NCBI RefSeq assembly: GCF_001468135.1 | Contig: NZ_LNYU01000009.1 | Span: 224,301-269,708, forward strand | Origin: Legionella santicrucis | Lineage (GTDB): Bacteria; Pseudomonadota; Gammaproteobacteria; Legionellales; Legionellaceae | Reading direction: 5' to 3' | DNA length: 45,408 bases | Shown here: one piece after another, positions 25,602 through 34,136 of the stretch | Position numbering within the stretch: the first letter of the stretch is position 1 | How the letters are laid out: each line of letters starts with the position of its first letter | Made by a program: the position numbers and the translations under genes | Notes under the pieces: model-generated | What the model was told of the DNA's origin: nothing | The model's input: the letters and a program-made list of their open reading frames with translations, nothing else | Databases searched by the model: none

Positions 25602-26378
25602 ATGAATGACTTAATGGATAAAATTATTTTAATCACTGGTGCCTCAAGCGGAATTGGTCAAGCTTGCGCCCAGTTGTGTGCTAAATATGGTGCACGCCTC
25701 ATATTATGTGCTCGGCGCGTAGAACGTCTCGAACAATTAGCTAAGGAATTGAGTCAACGTTATGGTAAAGAACATTATATTTTACCTTTAGATGTACGTG
25801 AGCATGAGCAAGTCAAGACGCAACTTGATTCCTTACCTAGCCAATGGCAGTCGATTGCGATTTTAATTAATAATGCTGGATTGGCCTTAGATACTCTTCC
25901 TGTGCAACAAGGTATTGAAGAGCATTGGGATATTATGATTGATACTAATGTTAAAGGATTGCTTTATGTAAGTCGCGCTCTAATTCCAGGTATGCTTGAG
26001 CGAGGGTATGGTCATGTGGTTAACATTGGGTCAATTGCAGGTCATGAATGTTATCCAAATGGCAATGTTTATTGTGCAACAAAGCATGCAGTACATGCTC
26101 TTTCAAAGACAATGAGATTAGATATGCTTGGTAGTCCTGTTCGTGTTACTGAAATTGCTCCGGGCGCGGTAGAAACCGAGTTTAGTGAGGTGCGATGGAA
26201 TGACAAAGAAAAAGCAAAAGAATTCTATAGTGATTTTCAACCCTTGTTAGCCGAAGATATAGCTGATGCAATAGTATATTGTATTACTCGTCCTCTGCAT
26301 GTAGACATTGAGGAAATGATCATAATGCCTACAGTGCAAGCTTCCGCTAATCATATATCAAAAATTAAGAATAGATAA
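25602..26378 (+). CDS. short-chain dehydrogenase/reductase (YdfG-like)
   Basis: A 258-residue classical SDR. The Rossmann glycine motif GASSGIG (13-19), NNAG (90-93) and the catalytic set Ser144, Tyr157 and Lys161 (YCATK) are complete. The C-terminal EMIIMPTVQA resembles the YdfG (3-hydroxy acid / serine dehydrogenase) group, which uses NADP; CARR at 36-39 after the second strand also fits NADP preference. The physiological substrate is unknown. It has its own AAGGTG ribosome site. Confidence 0.9.
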   Translation: MNDLMDKIILITGASSGIGQACAQLCAKYGARLILCARRVERLEQLAKELSQRYGKEHYILPLDVREHEQVKTQLDSLPSQWQSIAILINNAGLALDTLPVQQGIEEHWDIMIDTNVKGLLYVSRALIPGMLERGYGHVVNIGSIAGHECYPNGNVYCATKHAVHALSKTMRLDMLGSPVRVTEIAPGAVETEFSEVRWNDKEKAKEFYSDFQPLLAEDIADAIVYCITRPLHVDIEEMIIMPTVQASANHISKIKNR

Positions 26379-26933
26379 AGGTTGTTCAAAAAATTCACAC
26401 AAGTGGGTCTTTTAGTCTATTATTTATACATATAGGTAATGACTTATCCTGCCTGAACCATTCAATAGTGTCAGATAGGGAGGTTGTTTTGGAGAGTGGT
26501 GTGTAAGCCTATGTAGATGGTAGGAAGCCTTAAGCTCTGCATAAACCTCCATTATAAATTTAGTTACAGGCTCAGAATACAGGAAGTCATTGCCTGTATT
26601 TTCAGAATCCTCCCAAAAAATCAAGCGCATATTTTGTATATAAATTAATCATAATATATAATTAACTTACACTTGTTGGATTGGAATCTCTAGGAGGATG
26701 GAAAAACTAATTGCGTTTTTAGTTTTAAGCACGCCATTTTTTTAACCGTGATGCCGAGTTTTCTACACCGACTTCAACTTTAGATAAGCCAGTGTAAGGA
26801 TTGAATGCTATCACAGTAATTCATGTGCTTAAAGCAGGAACTAATTATGCTTATTGGTACAAATGACGCCATTAGCATCTTTGGTAATTTTTCAGCAGGA
26901 TCTTTATTAGTATTCAACAATTAGGATGGGATT
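26379..26933. other. gap with decayed gene and no intact gene
   Basis: The first half (to about 26690) shows no supported gene; a 68-codon minus-strand frame at 26424-26630 has no recognisable features. The second half holds a frameshifted gene remnant listed separately. Confidence 0.5.
26699..26924 (+). pseudogene. decayed small gene, unknown family
   Basis: A start-like ATG at 26699 directly after AGGAGG opens a signal-peptide-like MEKLIAFLVLSTPFF and then stops. After a shift the frame from 26750 reads DAEFSTPTSTLDKPV, stop, then GLNAITVIHVLKAGTNYAYWYK. A further shift at about 26861 gives NDAISIFGNFSAGSLLVFNN before a final stop at 26922-26924. The run of protein-like segments across frames, with two shifts and an in-frame stop, is what a pseudogene looks like. 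The beta-rich ending suggests a jelly-roll-type tail, which is speculative. Confidence 0.5.
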
Positions 26934-27182
26934 ATGAACAGATTGATTCTTGCTTTAATGATGGTTGGGTCCCTACTGTTAGTCACCGGTTGTGTTACTG
27001 AAAGAGTATATTATACACCAACTTATACCCCAAATTATGCTTATTCTGTTGGTTATTATCATACTAGTCCTTATTGGAACATCGATTATTTCAATAATGA
27101 TGATGACGCCTATTACTACGGCTATGATGATTTAGGGGATGTAGGGTATTGGGGGATGTATGACACTTATCAAGTTTATTAG
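26934..27182 (+). CDS. small Tyr-rich lipoprotein
   Basis: An 82-residue predicted lipoprotein. The signal peptide ends in lipobox LVTGC (Cys20). The mature 62 residues are very rich in Tyr, Asp and Asn (DDDAYYYGYDDLGD) and have no charged Lys at all, giving an acidic, aromatic surface peptide. No catalytic motif is seen and I do not recognise a named family. A GGATGGG ribosome site precedes the ATG, and the start lies 9 bases after the decayed gene. Confidence 0.72.
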   Translation: MNRLILALMMVGSLLLVTGCVTERVYYTPTYTPNYAYSVGYYHTSPYWNIDYFNNDDDAYYYGYDDLGDVGYWGMYDTYQVY

Positions 27183-27185
27183 AGC

Positions 27186-27306
27186 CTGTTTGCAATGCTA
27201 CTGCTTTGGCAAAACGGCGTGATGTTTGTGCTACGATGCTATACAAACTTTGTGTACGTTTGCTCTTCATTGCTCAAACATCAAGCAGCTAGCGAATTAT
27301 AAACAG
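27186..27306. repeat. nested inverted-repeat element
   Basis: Outer CTGTTT (27186-27191) and AAACAG (27301-27306), an inner 9-bp pair TGATGTTTG (27220-27228) and CAAACATCA (27275-27283), and a central ACAAACTTTGT make a nested palindrome of about 120 bases, probably a small repetitive element. Confidence 0.4.
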
Positions 27307-27309
27307 ACT

Positions 27310-27344
27310 ATTGAATCTTCATAGTCGGATTATGAAGATTCAAT
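27310..27344. terminator. hairpin downstream of lipoprotein and efp
   Basis: Perfect 14-bp arms ATTGAATCTTCATA (27310-27323) and TATGAAGATTCAAT (27331-27344) with a 7-base loop, between convergent genes. It lacks a strong T tail but is well placed as a bidirectional terminator. Confidence 0.5.
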
Positions 27345-27418
27345 ATATCATAATCCATACAGATACAATTAATTCTATATCCATATAATCTTGTTGATAA
27401 TTATGAAAATAATCATCA

Positions 27419-27988
27419 TTATTCTTTAGCTCGAGATACATATTCGCCTTTACGAGTATCTACTTTAATTAATTCACCTGTTTGTACAAATAAAGGTACT
27501 CGCACTACCGCACCTGTTTCTAGTTTTGCTGGTTTTCCGCCACCTCCGGAGGTATCGCCGCGTACACCAGGATCTGTTTCTATAATTTCTAAAATAACAA
27601 AATTAGGCGGGGTTACCTGTATGGGATCATTATTCCATAGAGTAACAATGCAAATGTCCTGTTCCTTTAACCATTGTTCTGCATCAGCAAGTACGTCTTT
27701 GCTCAAAGCATATTGTTCAAAACTGTCTGGAACCATAAAATGCCATTGTTCGCCATCATTATAGAGATATTGCATTTCTACATCAGCAACATCGGCAGAA
27801 GGTAAAGATTCTCCCGACTTGAAGGTACGTTCCACGACTCGGCCTGTTTTTAAATTTCGAATTTTAATACGAGTAAATGCTTGGCCTTTACCTGGTTTAA
27901 CGAATTCACAATCAAGAATGGTGCAAGGTGCGTCATCAACCATTACCTTTAAACCATTTTTAAATTCATTGGTGCTATAGATTGCCAT
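27419..27988 (-). CDS. efp: elongation factor P
   Basis: A 189-residue EF-P that relieves ribosome stalling at polyproline stretches. I start it at ATG 27988 ([15 protein letters not shown]), which aligns with the family start, has GTGGAGC upstream, and puts the modification site at the canonical Lys34 (KPGKGQAF). The longer frame from 28036 adds 16 residues foreign to EF-P. All three beta-barrel domains are present. It is divergent from epmB, which supplies the beta-lysine for Lys34, so modifier and target share an intergenic region of about 70 bases. Confidence 0.95.
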   Translation of the reverse strand: MAIYSTNEFKNGLKVMVDDAPCTILDCEFVKPGKGQAFTRIKIRNLKTGRVVERTFKSGESLPSADVADVEMQYLYNDGEQWHFMVPDSFEQYALSKDVLADAEQWLKEQDICIVTLWNNDPIQVTPPNFVILEIIETDPGVRGDTSGGGGKPAKLETGAVVRVPLFVQTGELIKVDTRKGEYVSRAKE

Positions 27989-28059
27989 TAGTGCTCCACA
28001 GTTGAGATTTTGCTTGGTTTTAGTTAAAGTTCGCACAGTTTATCAAGTCTGTGTTATTA

Positions 28060-29043
28060 ATGCGAGATACCTCTTTAAGTTGGCAAAAAAAATTAGCTCA
28101 GGGATTTACTTCAGTAACTGAATTATTAACTTATCTGGAGTTACCCTTATCAACTGGGAATTTACATGCTGAAAAGCAATTTCCTAGCCGTATTCCTTTG
28201 GGATTTGCAAACCGCATGCAAAAAGGAAATCCTCATGACCCCTTGTTACTCCAGGTTTTGGCCTCTGAATATGAGCTGCAAGGGGGCGAAGAATACAGTA
28301 TCGATCCTTTAGATGAGCATAGTAAGAATTCAGTTCGAGGGCTTATGCACAAGTATCATGGTCGGGTTTTATTAACAATGACTGGTGTATGTGCAGTGAA
28401 TTGTCGTTATTGTTTTCGCAGACATTTTCCTTATCAGGCTAATAATCCTGGACGAGCAGGATTTAAAAGTATTTGTGATTATATCGCTCAAGATACGAGT
28501 ATTACCGAAGTAATTTTAAGTGGCGGTGATCCCTTATTAGCATCTGATGTTGTTTTTGCGGAGCTGATAGAACAGTTAGAGCAGATCGCTCATTTGCATA
28601 CTTTACGCATCCATACACGTATTCCTGTAGTTTTTCCAGAGCGGGTTGATTCGGGCTTACTTTCAGTATTAAAAAAGGTTAAATTGAATAAGGTTATTGT
28701 GTTGCATTGTAATCATGCGCAAGAACTTGATGATTCTGTGCGACAAGCACTTCATGAGTTACGTCAAATAGGCTGTCATTTATTGAACCAAACAGTTTTG
28801 TTAGCGGGCATTAATGACAATGCTCATGTTTTAGCTGATTTGAGTCAAATATTATTTTCATTTGGTGTCTTGCCCTATTATTTACATGTATTAGATAAAG
28901 TAAAAGGGGCAGTCCATTTTGATTTGCCTTTTAATACGGTACAAGGTATTTATCGACAGTTACAAAATTTATTGCCTGGGTACTTGCTGCCTCGGTTAGT
29001 TCGCGAAGAACCTGGAAAATCAAGTAAGACTTTATTAATTTAA
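28060..29043 (+). CDS. epmB: EF-P beta-lysylation protein, lysine 2,3-aminomutase
   Basis: A radical-SAM enzyme of about 327 residues that converts lysine to beta-lysine for EF-P modification. The cluster motif CAVNCRYC (CxxxCxxC) followed by FRRHFPY is the aminomutase signature, and the size matches EpmB and not the longer catabolic KamA. The start is either ATG 28060 or GTG 28051; neither has a clear ribosome site, and I prefer the ATG. The ligase EpmA is not in this window. Confidence 0.93.
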   Translation: MRDTSLSWQKKLAQGFTSVTELLTYLELPLSTGNLHAEKQFPSRIPLGFANRMQKGNPHDPLLLQVLASEYELQGGEEYSIDPLDEHSKNSVRGLMHKYHGRVLLTMTGVCAVNCRYCFRRHFPYQANNPGRAGFKSICDYIAQDTSITEVILSGGDPLLASDVVFAELIEQLEQIAHLHTLRIHTRIPVVFPERVDSGLLSVLKKVKLNKVIVLHCNHAQELDDSVRQALHELRQIGCHLLNQTVLLAGINDNAHVLADLSQILFSFGVLPYYLHVLDKVKGAVHFDLPFNTVQGIYRQLQNLLPGYLLPRLVREEPGKSSKTLLI

Positions 29044-29246
29044 CGAGTTTGGGGATAAGAAGACGAATCATTACTACGGAACATTCGGGTTGGGAAGGTG
29101 TTTATGCCGTCTCGAAGTCAAGATTTGGAGATGATGCTAGCGAATCTTCTCGGCGTGTACGGATCGAGATAAACATTGGATCTAATGAAATTTCTATCCT
29201 GAATTGAGGTTAATTTTAAAGACATGAAATTTAAAGAAGAGACCAA
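29044..29246. other. short intergenic region, imperfect palindrome
   Basis: No gene is seen. The stretch around 29098-29172 contains GTTTAT...CTCGA and a facing TCGAGATAAAC, with AAGATTT and AATCTT inside, giving an imperfect folded element of about 75 bases. Confidence 0.35.
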
Positions 29247-30146
29247 ATGAGAAAGCTACCTGTTTTAAGTGTTGGCGATTGTATTGAAATTATTGCGCCA
29301 TCCTCTCGTAGTACTGACAAACAGTTATTTGAATTAAAAGAATTGTTAGAGTCTTGGGGATTAAACTGTATTGTGCAGAAAGATATTTTTGCCAAAGATT
29401 TATTATGTGCTAATACGGATGAAATGCGTTTGAAGCATCTAAAAAATGCCCTGCAAAATTCACAGACAAAGGCGGTGATTTGCGTACGCGGAGGATATGG
29501 CTCTGCACGCCTGATCTCGAAATTAGCAGATATCCATCCTCCCGAAAGTAACAAAATATTTGTTGGTATTAGTGATGTGACTTGCCTTCATCTTTATTTA
29601 CAGCAGCATTGGGGATGGCCAACAATTCATGGAGCAGCAGCCCCTGATAAATTTTCCCCGGAATCCCTTGCTTCTGTAAAGTCACTGTTGTTTGATGATG
29701 CACCAGTAACATTTAATGGATTAATCCCACTTAACAAACACGCACAAAAAGAAGGTTGTATCCAATCCTACGTCACTGGTGGTAATTTAACAATTATTCA
29801 ATCTGGAATTGGAACATGTTGGCAAATTAATAGCCAAGATAAGATTGTTTTGCTCGAAGAGATTGGGGAGCGAGGATACCGTGTTGATCGCATGCTGGAG
29901 CATTTAAAGCAAGCATGTATTTTTACAAATGCTGCTGCAGTTTTATTGGGTGATTTTCTTGAGGGCTATGAACCTAATGGTACCTCTCTCATTGATCCTG
30001 TTTTGCAGCGTTTTGCAGAAAGTAGCGATATTCCGGTGTTAAGAATCAGAGGAGTAGGTCATGGTCCTATCAACTTACCTATTCCTTTGGGAACAAAAGC
30101 ATCTTTGCAATTAGGTGAAAATGCGCATTTAACTTGTTTTCGATAA
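29247..30146 (+). CDS. ldcA: muramoyltetrapeptide LD-carboxypeptidase
   Basis: A 299-residue S66-family serine peptidase that removes the terminal D-Ala from murein tetrapeptides during peptidoglycan recycling. Catalytic Ser109 (GISDVT), Glu204 (LLEEIGERGYRVDRML) and His272 (GVGHGPINLPIPLGTKA) are visible, as is RGGYGSARL before the nucleophile. It fits functionally with the murU/amgK recycling pair later in the window. Confidence 0.93.
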   Translation: MRKLPVLSVGDCIEIIAPSSRSTDKQLFELKELLESWGLNCIVQKDIFAKDLLCANTDEMRLKHLKNALQNSQTKAVICVRGGYGSARLISKLADIHPPESNKIFVGISDVTCLHLYLQQHWGWPTIHGAAAPDKFSPESLASVKSLLFDDAPVTFNGLIPLNKHAQKEGCIQSYVTGGNLTIIQSGIGTCWQINSQDKIVLLEEIGERGYRVDRMLEHLKQACIFTNAAAVLLGDFLEGYEPNGTSLIDPVLQRFAESSDIPVLRIRGVGHGPINLPIPLGTKASLQLGENAHLTCFR

Positions 30147-30753
30147 AAAACCTGATGTCGATAGAGTTCACTAAGTTCTAGACACGGCGCAAGCAAAGTG
30201 AGATGAAGATGTGTACAAAAGTACATGACTGAGCTTAGCGAAACTTACAACGATGACACCACGCGTAACTTTTTATGGTTGAAACATTACCGCCGTACCT
30301 GGCGCGTGTCATGGGATGGGCGCGGTTTCGTTTGGACGTCGATTTAGCGGCAATAGAAGTCATTGATAAGGTGAGAACAGAGGACCTCGCGTGGTCTCGT
30401 GAAAATCTTGCTGCGCCATCAATCCTAGAGGTACCACTGCACATAGGCACTCAATAGCAATACCACTATTTGAGTATCATAATAACAGGAATGAGTTAGG
30501 ATAATAAGGATTGATGATTCCATCCAGATAAAACCAAGATTGTTTACTGCAAAGATGACAATCGGAAAGGAGAATATCCGCAAACAGAGTTTGTATTTCT
30601 GGGATACAGTTTCCGGTGAAGAGAAGCCAAAAATCGCAAGAATAACAAGCTATTTTTAAGCTTCACTGCTGCAGTAAGTCCTGCTGGTAGCGGGGAGGCT
30701 CCGTTGGTCGACTCTACTAACGATGTATAGAACCTAATGGGGGGCGCCATTAA
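30147..30753. other. 600-base gap with mobile-element debris
   Basis: No intact gene. It holds a short hairpin TGTAC AAAA GTACA (30212-30225), an anomalous GC-richer open stretch of 60 codons at 30275-30457 that I cannot identify, and the group II intron reverse-transcriptase remnant at 30521-30730. The composition differs from the flanking ldcA and ppk. Confidence 0.6.
30521..30730 (+). pseudogene. group II intron reverse transcriptase/maturase fragment
   Basis: Reading from 30521 gives HPDKTKIVYCKDDNRKGEYP, then QTEFVFLGYSFR, an in-frame stop (TGA) and AKNRKNNKLFLSFTAAVS. This matches the end of the reverse-transcriptase palm and the following thumb region of LtrA-type intron proteins (the KTKIVYCKD...FLGY-FRPRRAK block). 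The stop stands where the family has Pro, and both the N-terminal RT motifs and the maturase X domain are absent, so the gene is dead. It marks a past retroelement insertion between ldcA and ppk. Confidence 0.85.
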
Positions 30754-32838
30754 TCAAATTGAGGTTTCTTTATCTTGATATAACCTAATGAGCTTTTCCT
30801 GGGCGCAGTTATTGCCTTGAGTAATTGATTTATAACTGCCATCGCTTTGCATCTCCCAGGTATTGCTATTATCTTTAAGGTAGTTTTTAATAATTTCTTG
30901 CTTTATACGTTTTTTGCAATTGTCATCAAGAATAGGGAACATAATTTCAATGCGATGATATAAATTCCTTTCCATAAGGTCAGCGCTCGAACAAAAATAA
31001 AATTCTTCCTCATCGATCCGAAAATAAAATATTCGATGATGTTCTAAAAATCGCCCTATATAGGAAAGTACTCGTATATTTTCTGAAACTCCGGGCAATC
31101 CTGGTTTTAAACAACAAACCCCACGTACAAGCAAATTTATTTTGACTCCGGCCTGTGACGCCCTATATAAAGCTTGAATAATGGTTTTATCTGCCAATCC
31201 ATTTACTTTAAGAAGAATTTCGCTATCTCCTTTTTTTAAGGCAGTAGCGGTACATTGTTCTATATATTGCAATAAAGTTTTTTGTAACGTAAACGGGGAA
31301 TGGCTTAATGATTTGAGTTTAACTACTTTACCTAAGCCGGTTAATTGTTGAAAAATAATTTGGGTATCTGAAGCAATTGTCGGCTCACAGGTTAATAATC
31401 CAAAATCAGTATAACGTTTTGCAGTATATTCATGATAGTTTCCAGTACTTAAATGAACATAGCGTTTCAATTTTCCATGAGCTCTACGAACAACTAAGGT
31501 CATTTTGGCATGAGTTTTAAATCCTACAACGCCATAAAGCACAAGAATTCCTGCGGCATGCAAACGGTTTGCTAATTTCAGATTGGATTCTTCATCAAAG
31601 CGAGCCCGCAATTCGATGACGGCAGTAACTTCTTTGCCAGAATGAGCTGCATCAACTAAAGCATCAACCATAACCGATTCCGATCGAGTTCGATATAGAG
31701 TCTGACTAATTGCTAGAACATTAGGGTCATTTGCTGCTTGCCTCACAAAATCAATCACTACATCAAAGCTTTGATAGGGGAGATGTAATAAGATGTCTTG
31801 TTCGTCGAGCACGTTAAATAAATTACGTTCTGATTTGGGGAATTGGGGGTATTGAGCCGTAAAACGAGGATAATTCAGATCAGGTCTATTAATACTGTTA
31901 ATGGCTGTTAATTGACGCTGAATATTCACTGGACCATCACAATAATAGGTGTCTTCATGACGAAGATGGTATTTTTGCAGTAAAAAATCAACTATTTTTT
32001 CAGGGCAATTTTTTTCAATTTCAAGTCGAACTACATGACCATAGTGACGTGAAAAAATTTCACGCTGTACTGCCTTGGCTAAATCATCAATTTCTTCTTC
32101 ACGCAAAAATAAGTCACTATTGCGAGTAAGACGAAAAGAATAACAACCACTAATTTCCATTCCGGGGAATAAACTATCTACATGAGTTGTAATAATAGAA
32201 GAAAGGTATACAAAATAATGAGCATCACCACATAACTCAGAAGGTAAATGAATGACTCTTGGAATTGAGCGAGGAGCATGTACTACGGCATAGTTAATTT
32301 TACGATCAAAAGCGTCTTTTCCACTTAGAGAAATAATAAAGTTTAAACTTTTATTAATTAATTGTGGTAGAGGGTGAGCTAAGTCCAATGCTATTGGGCT
32401 AATTATAGGTTGAATTTCATGTTTAAAATAATGTTTTGCCCACAAATGGATGTCATCAGTCCATTGCTCCGTTTCAAGAAAGTGAATCTTTTCTTTGTTC
32501 AATGCAGGAAGAAGTTGTTTGTTAAATATAGAGTAGAGTTGTTCAATGAGTTTATGTGTTTTTTGACTAATCTGGCTGAATGCTTCATCAGGACGCAAAC
32601 CATCAATCGTTAATTTTCCAGAAGACATTGCGATTTTTTCTTTAAGGCCAGCAACACGAATTTCAAAAAACTCATCGAGATTACTGCTGCATATGCTGAG
32701 AAAGCGCATTCTTTCTAACAAAGGAACGCGTTCATCATTAGCCAACATAAGGACTCTCTGATTAAAGGCAATAATAGAGAACTCTCTATTAATATAATAC
32801 TCCGGATTATCCAGTTTAGTTTCCAAAAGTAACTCCAT
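30754..32838 (-). CDS. ppk: polyphosphate kinase 1
   Basis: A 694-residue PPK1 that reversibly makes polyphosphate from ATP. All four domains are present: N-terminal YINREFSIIAFNQRVL, head, and two phospholipase-D-like C-terminal domains. The autophosphorylated His is His443 in KTHAKM, and a second conserved His is in EHHRIFYF. The length is typical. It is monocistronic and convergent with the ldcA side. Polyphosphate synthesis is commonly tied to stress and stationary-phase survival. Confidence 0.95.
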   Translation of the reverse strand: MELLLETKLDNPEYYINREFSIIAFNQRVLMLANDERVPLLERMRFLSICSSNLDEFFEIRVAGLKEKIAMSSGKLTIDGLRPDEAFSQISQKTHKLIEQLYSIFNKQLLPALNKEKIHFLETEQWTDDIHLWAKHYFKHEIQPIISPIALDLAHPLPQLINKSLNFIISLSGKDAFDRKINYAVVHAPRSIPRVIHLPSELCGDAHYFVYLSSIITTHVDSLFPGMEISGCYSFRLTRNSDLFLREEEIDDLAKAVQREIFSRHYGHVVRLEIEKNCPEKIVDFLLQKYHLRHEDTYYCDGPVNIQRQLTAINSINRPDLNYPRFTAQYPQFPKSERNLFNVLDEQDILLHLPYQSFDVVIDFVRQAANDPNVLAISQTLYRTRSESVMVDALVDAAHSGKEVTAVIELRARFDEESNLKLANRLHAAGILVLYGVVGFKTHAKMTLVVRRAHGKLKRYVHLSTGNYHEYTAKRYTDFGLLTCEPTIASDTQIIFQQLTGLGKVVKLKSLSHSPFTLQKTLLQYIEQCTATALKKGDSEILLKVNGLADKTIIQALYRASQAGVKINLLVRGVCCLKPGLPGVSENIRVLSYIGRFLEHHRIFYFRIDEEEFYFCSSADLMERNLYHRIEIMFPILDDNCKKRIKQEIIKNYLKDNSNTWEMQSDGSYKSITQGNNCAQEKLIRLYQDKETSI

Positions 32839-32910
32839 TGATTTTTAAAATCCTAGCCCAGTCCATATTTTAAGATACAGTTTACTTTAAGATCTATTTA
32901 CAAATCTAAT

Positions 32911-33444
32911 TCAACGCACTAGAAAAAAACAAATTCCAATAAATAATATGAAACCATAAAAAGGTGACAAATTCCAAAAGGTTAAAGCAAGAAAAAATAG
33001 GATGCAGCACAAAGCAATGGGAATGGAAAAATACATACCGACAACACCTTGGGCAACGGAATAACTTGCTGCAGCGAGTAAAGCCAGAGCACCGTATTGT
33101 ACCCCGATCATGATTTTACGCATTCCTGGTCCATTGTGACTGGTCAACCAATGGTATCCAGCTACAGCCATAAGTAACCCTGGTAAATTAAGACTAAGGA
33201 TGGCAAAAATCAATCCAGTGATTCCAGCTGCTTTATATCCTATAAGCGCAGATAATTTAATCCCCGTTAGTCCTGGGAAAATGAAGGTCGAGCCAACCAT
33301 TGCAACAAACTCTTCTTGTCCTATCCAATGTCGGTACTCAACAGCCTCATATTCCATGAGTTTTAACATTGAGTTACCGCCTCCTAAGGATATGAGGCCG
33401 ATTTTTCCAAAACTTAGGATGATATCAAATAGAGTCCTTAGCAT
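32911..33444 (-). CDS. single-domain CHR (chromate transporter family) protein
   Basis: A 177-residue membrane protein with five or six segments, from the CHR superfamily. The family FGKIGLISLGGGNSML...W and PGLTGIKLSALIGY motifs are clear. Short CHR proteins usually occur as adjacent pairs whose halves insert in opposite orientations; here only one is present. The upstream gene, overlapping by 7 bases, is unrelated. It may homodimerise or pair with a partner elsewhere. Chromate may not be the natural substrate. Confidence 0.82.
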   Translation of the reverse strand: MLRTLFDIILSFGKIGLISLGGGNSMLKLMEYEAVEYRHWIGQEEFVAMVGSTFIFPGLTGIKLSALIGYKAAGITGLIFAILSLNLPGLLMAVAGYHWLTSHNGPGMRKIMIGVQYGALALLAAASYSVAQGVVGMYFSIPIALCCILFFLALTFWNLSPFYGFILFIGICFFLVR

Positions 33445-34067
33445 AATTTCAGTAGACTTTTAAGGAAAGTTACATATTCGCAGGAAACTTGTTCTCCTAG
33501 CAAGTGTTTGGAAATAGTTTCTACTAAATGAAGCGATCTCCCTTCAATACAAACACTAAAATAGATTTTGTTAAGGACTTCGAGGCGCGCAAGCTCCATT
33601 TTTATTTTCGGTTTTGTTGGAAAGGTATAAATCAATGCTTCTTTTTTAACAGAAATTTCTATGCTTTCTTTTGCAACTAATCGAGTTATTTCCAGTAATT
33701 CAGGGTCGTTTAATTCAGTTTGATGTAACGAGTTTGGAGAACTTAAGAGTATTTTGGCGCCAAAACCAAAAGCAGAATCTTTTTTTTGGAATAACGGTTT
33801 GTAAATTAATTGGTTACGCCTCTTTTTAATATTATAGTTTTGGCCTGGTAGTAAATAATAATCATCTTCCTTATGTTTTTGTTGGTAATGACTAATGTTT
33901 AGTAGTGAAGGGTCAATCGTGTTTAGAATAATTGATTTATTTTCTGGCCAGAAATAACGAATTTCCCATTTGAGATGATCATCTTTTATGTCCACAAAGG
34001 TTGCTAAGGGCAGGCTTTTTTCCGGAGCAAATTCAAAATTCCAAATCAAACGTTGTTTCATGCGCAA
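33438..34067 (-). CDS. hypothetical protein upstream of CHR gene
   Basis: A 209-residue soluble protein with no signal peptide, rich in Lys and aromatic residues and apparently alternating beta strands. I do not recognise it. Its end overlaps the CHR gene start by 7 bases, so it is translationally coupled and probably functionally related to the transporter, perhaps as a regulator or cytoplasmic partner. The N-terminus MRMKQRLIWNFEF offers two close Met starts. Divergent from fadE. Confidence 0.65.
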   Translation of the reverse strand: MRMKQRLIWNFEFAPEKSLPLATFVDIKDDHLKWEIRYFWPENKSIILNTIDPSLLNISHYQQKHKEDDYYLLPGQNYNIKKRRNQLIYKPLFQKKDSAFGFGAKILLSSPNSLHQTELNDPELLEITRLVAKESIEISVKKEALIYTFPTKPKIKMELARLEVLNKIYFSVCIEGRSLHLVETISKHLLGEQVSCEYVTFLKSLLKLC

Positions 34068-34136
34068 TTGCTACTTATAAAGTAAAGAGTATATACTACA
34101 CTTTTATCGTCCAAAGCAAGGGAAGGTATTGATATT

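Noticed and set aside
26424..26630. 68-codon minus-strand reading frame
   Set aside because: No ribosome site, signal or family resemblance; it lies in a gap with gene decay. A short real protein cannot be fully excluded.
27989..28036. N-terminal extension of EF-P
   Set aside because: The 16 extra residues do not align with EF-P; starting at 27988 puts the modified lysine at position 34 and gives a good ribosome site.
30544..30750. 68-codon minus-strand reading frame
   Set aside because: It is antisense to the group II intron reverse-transcriptase remnant, and the sense translation matches a known family.
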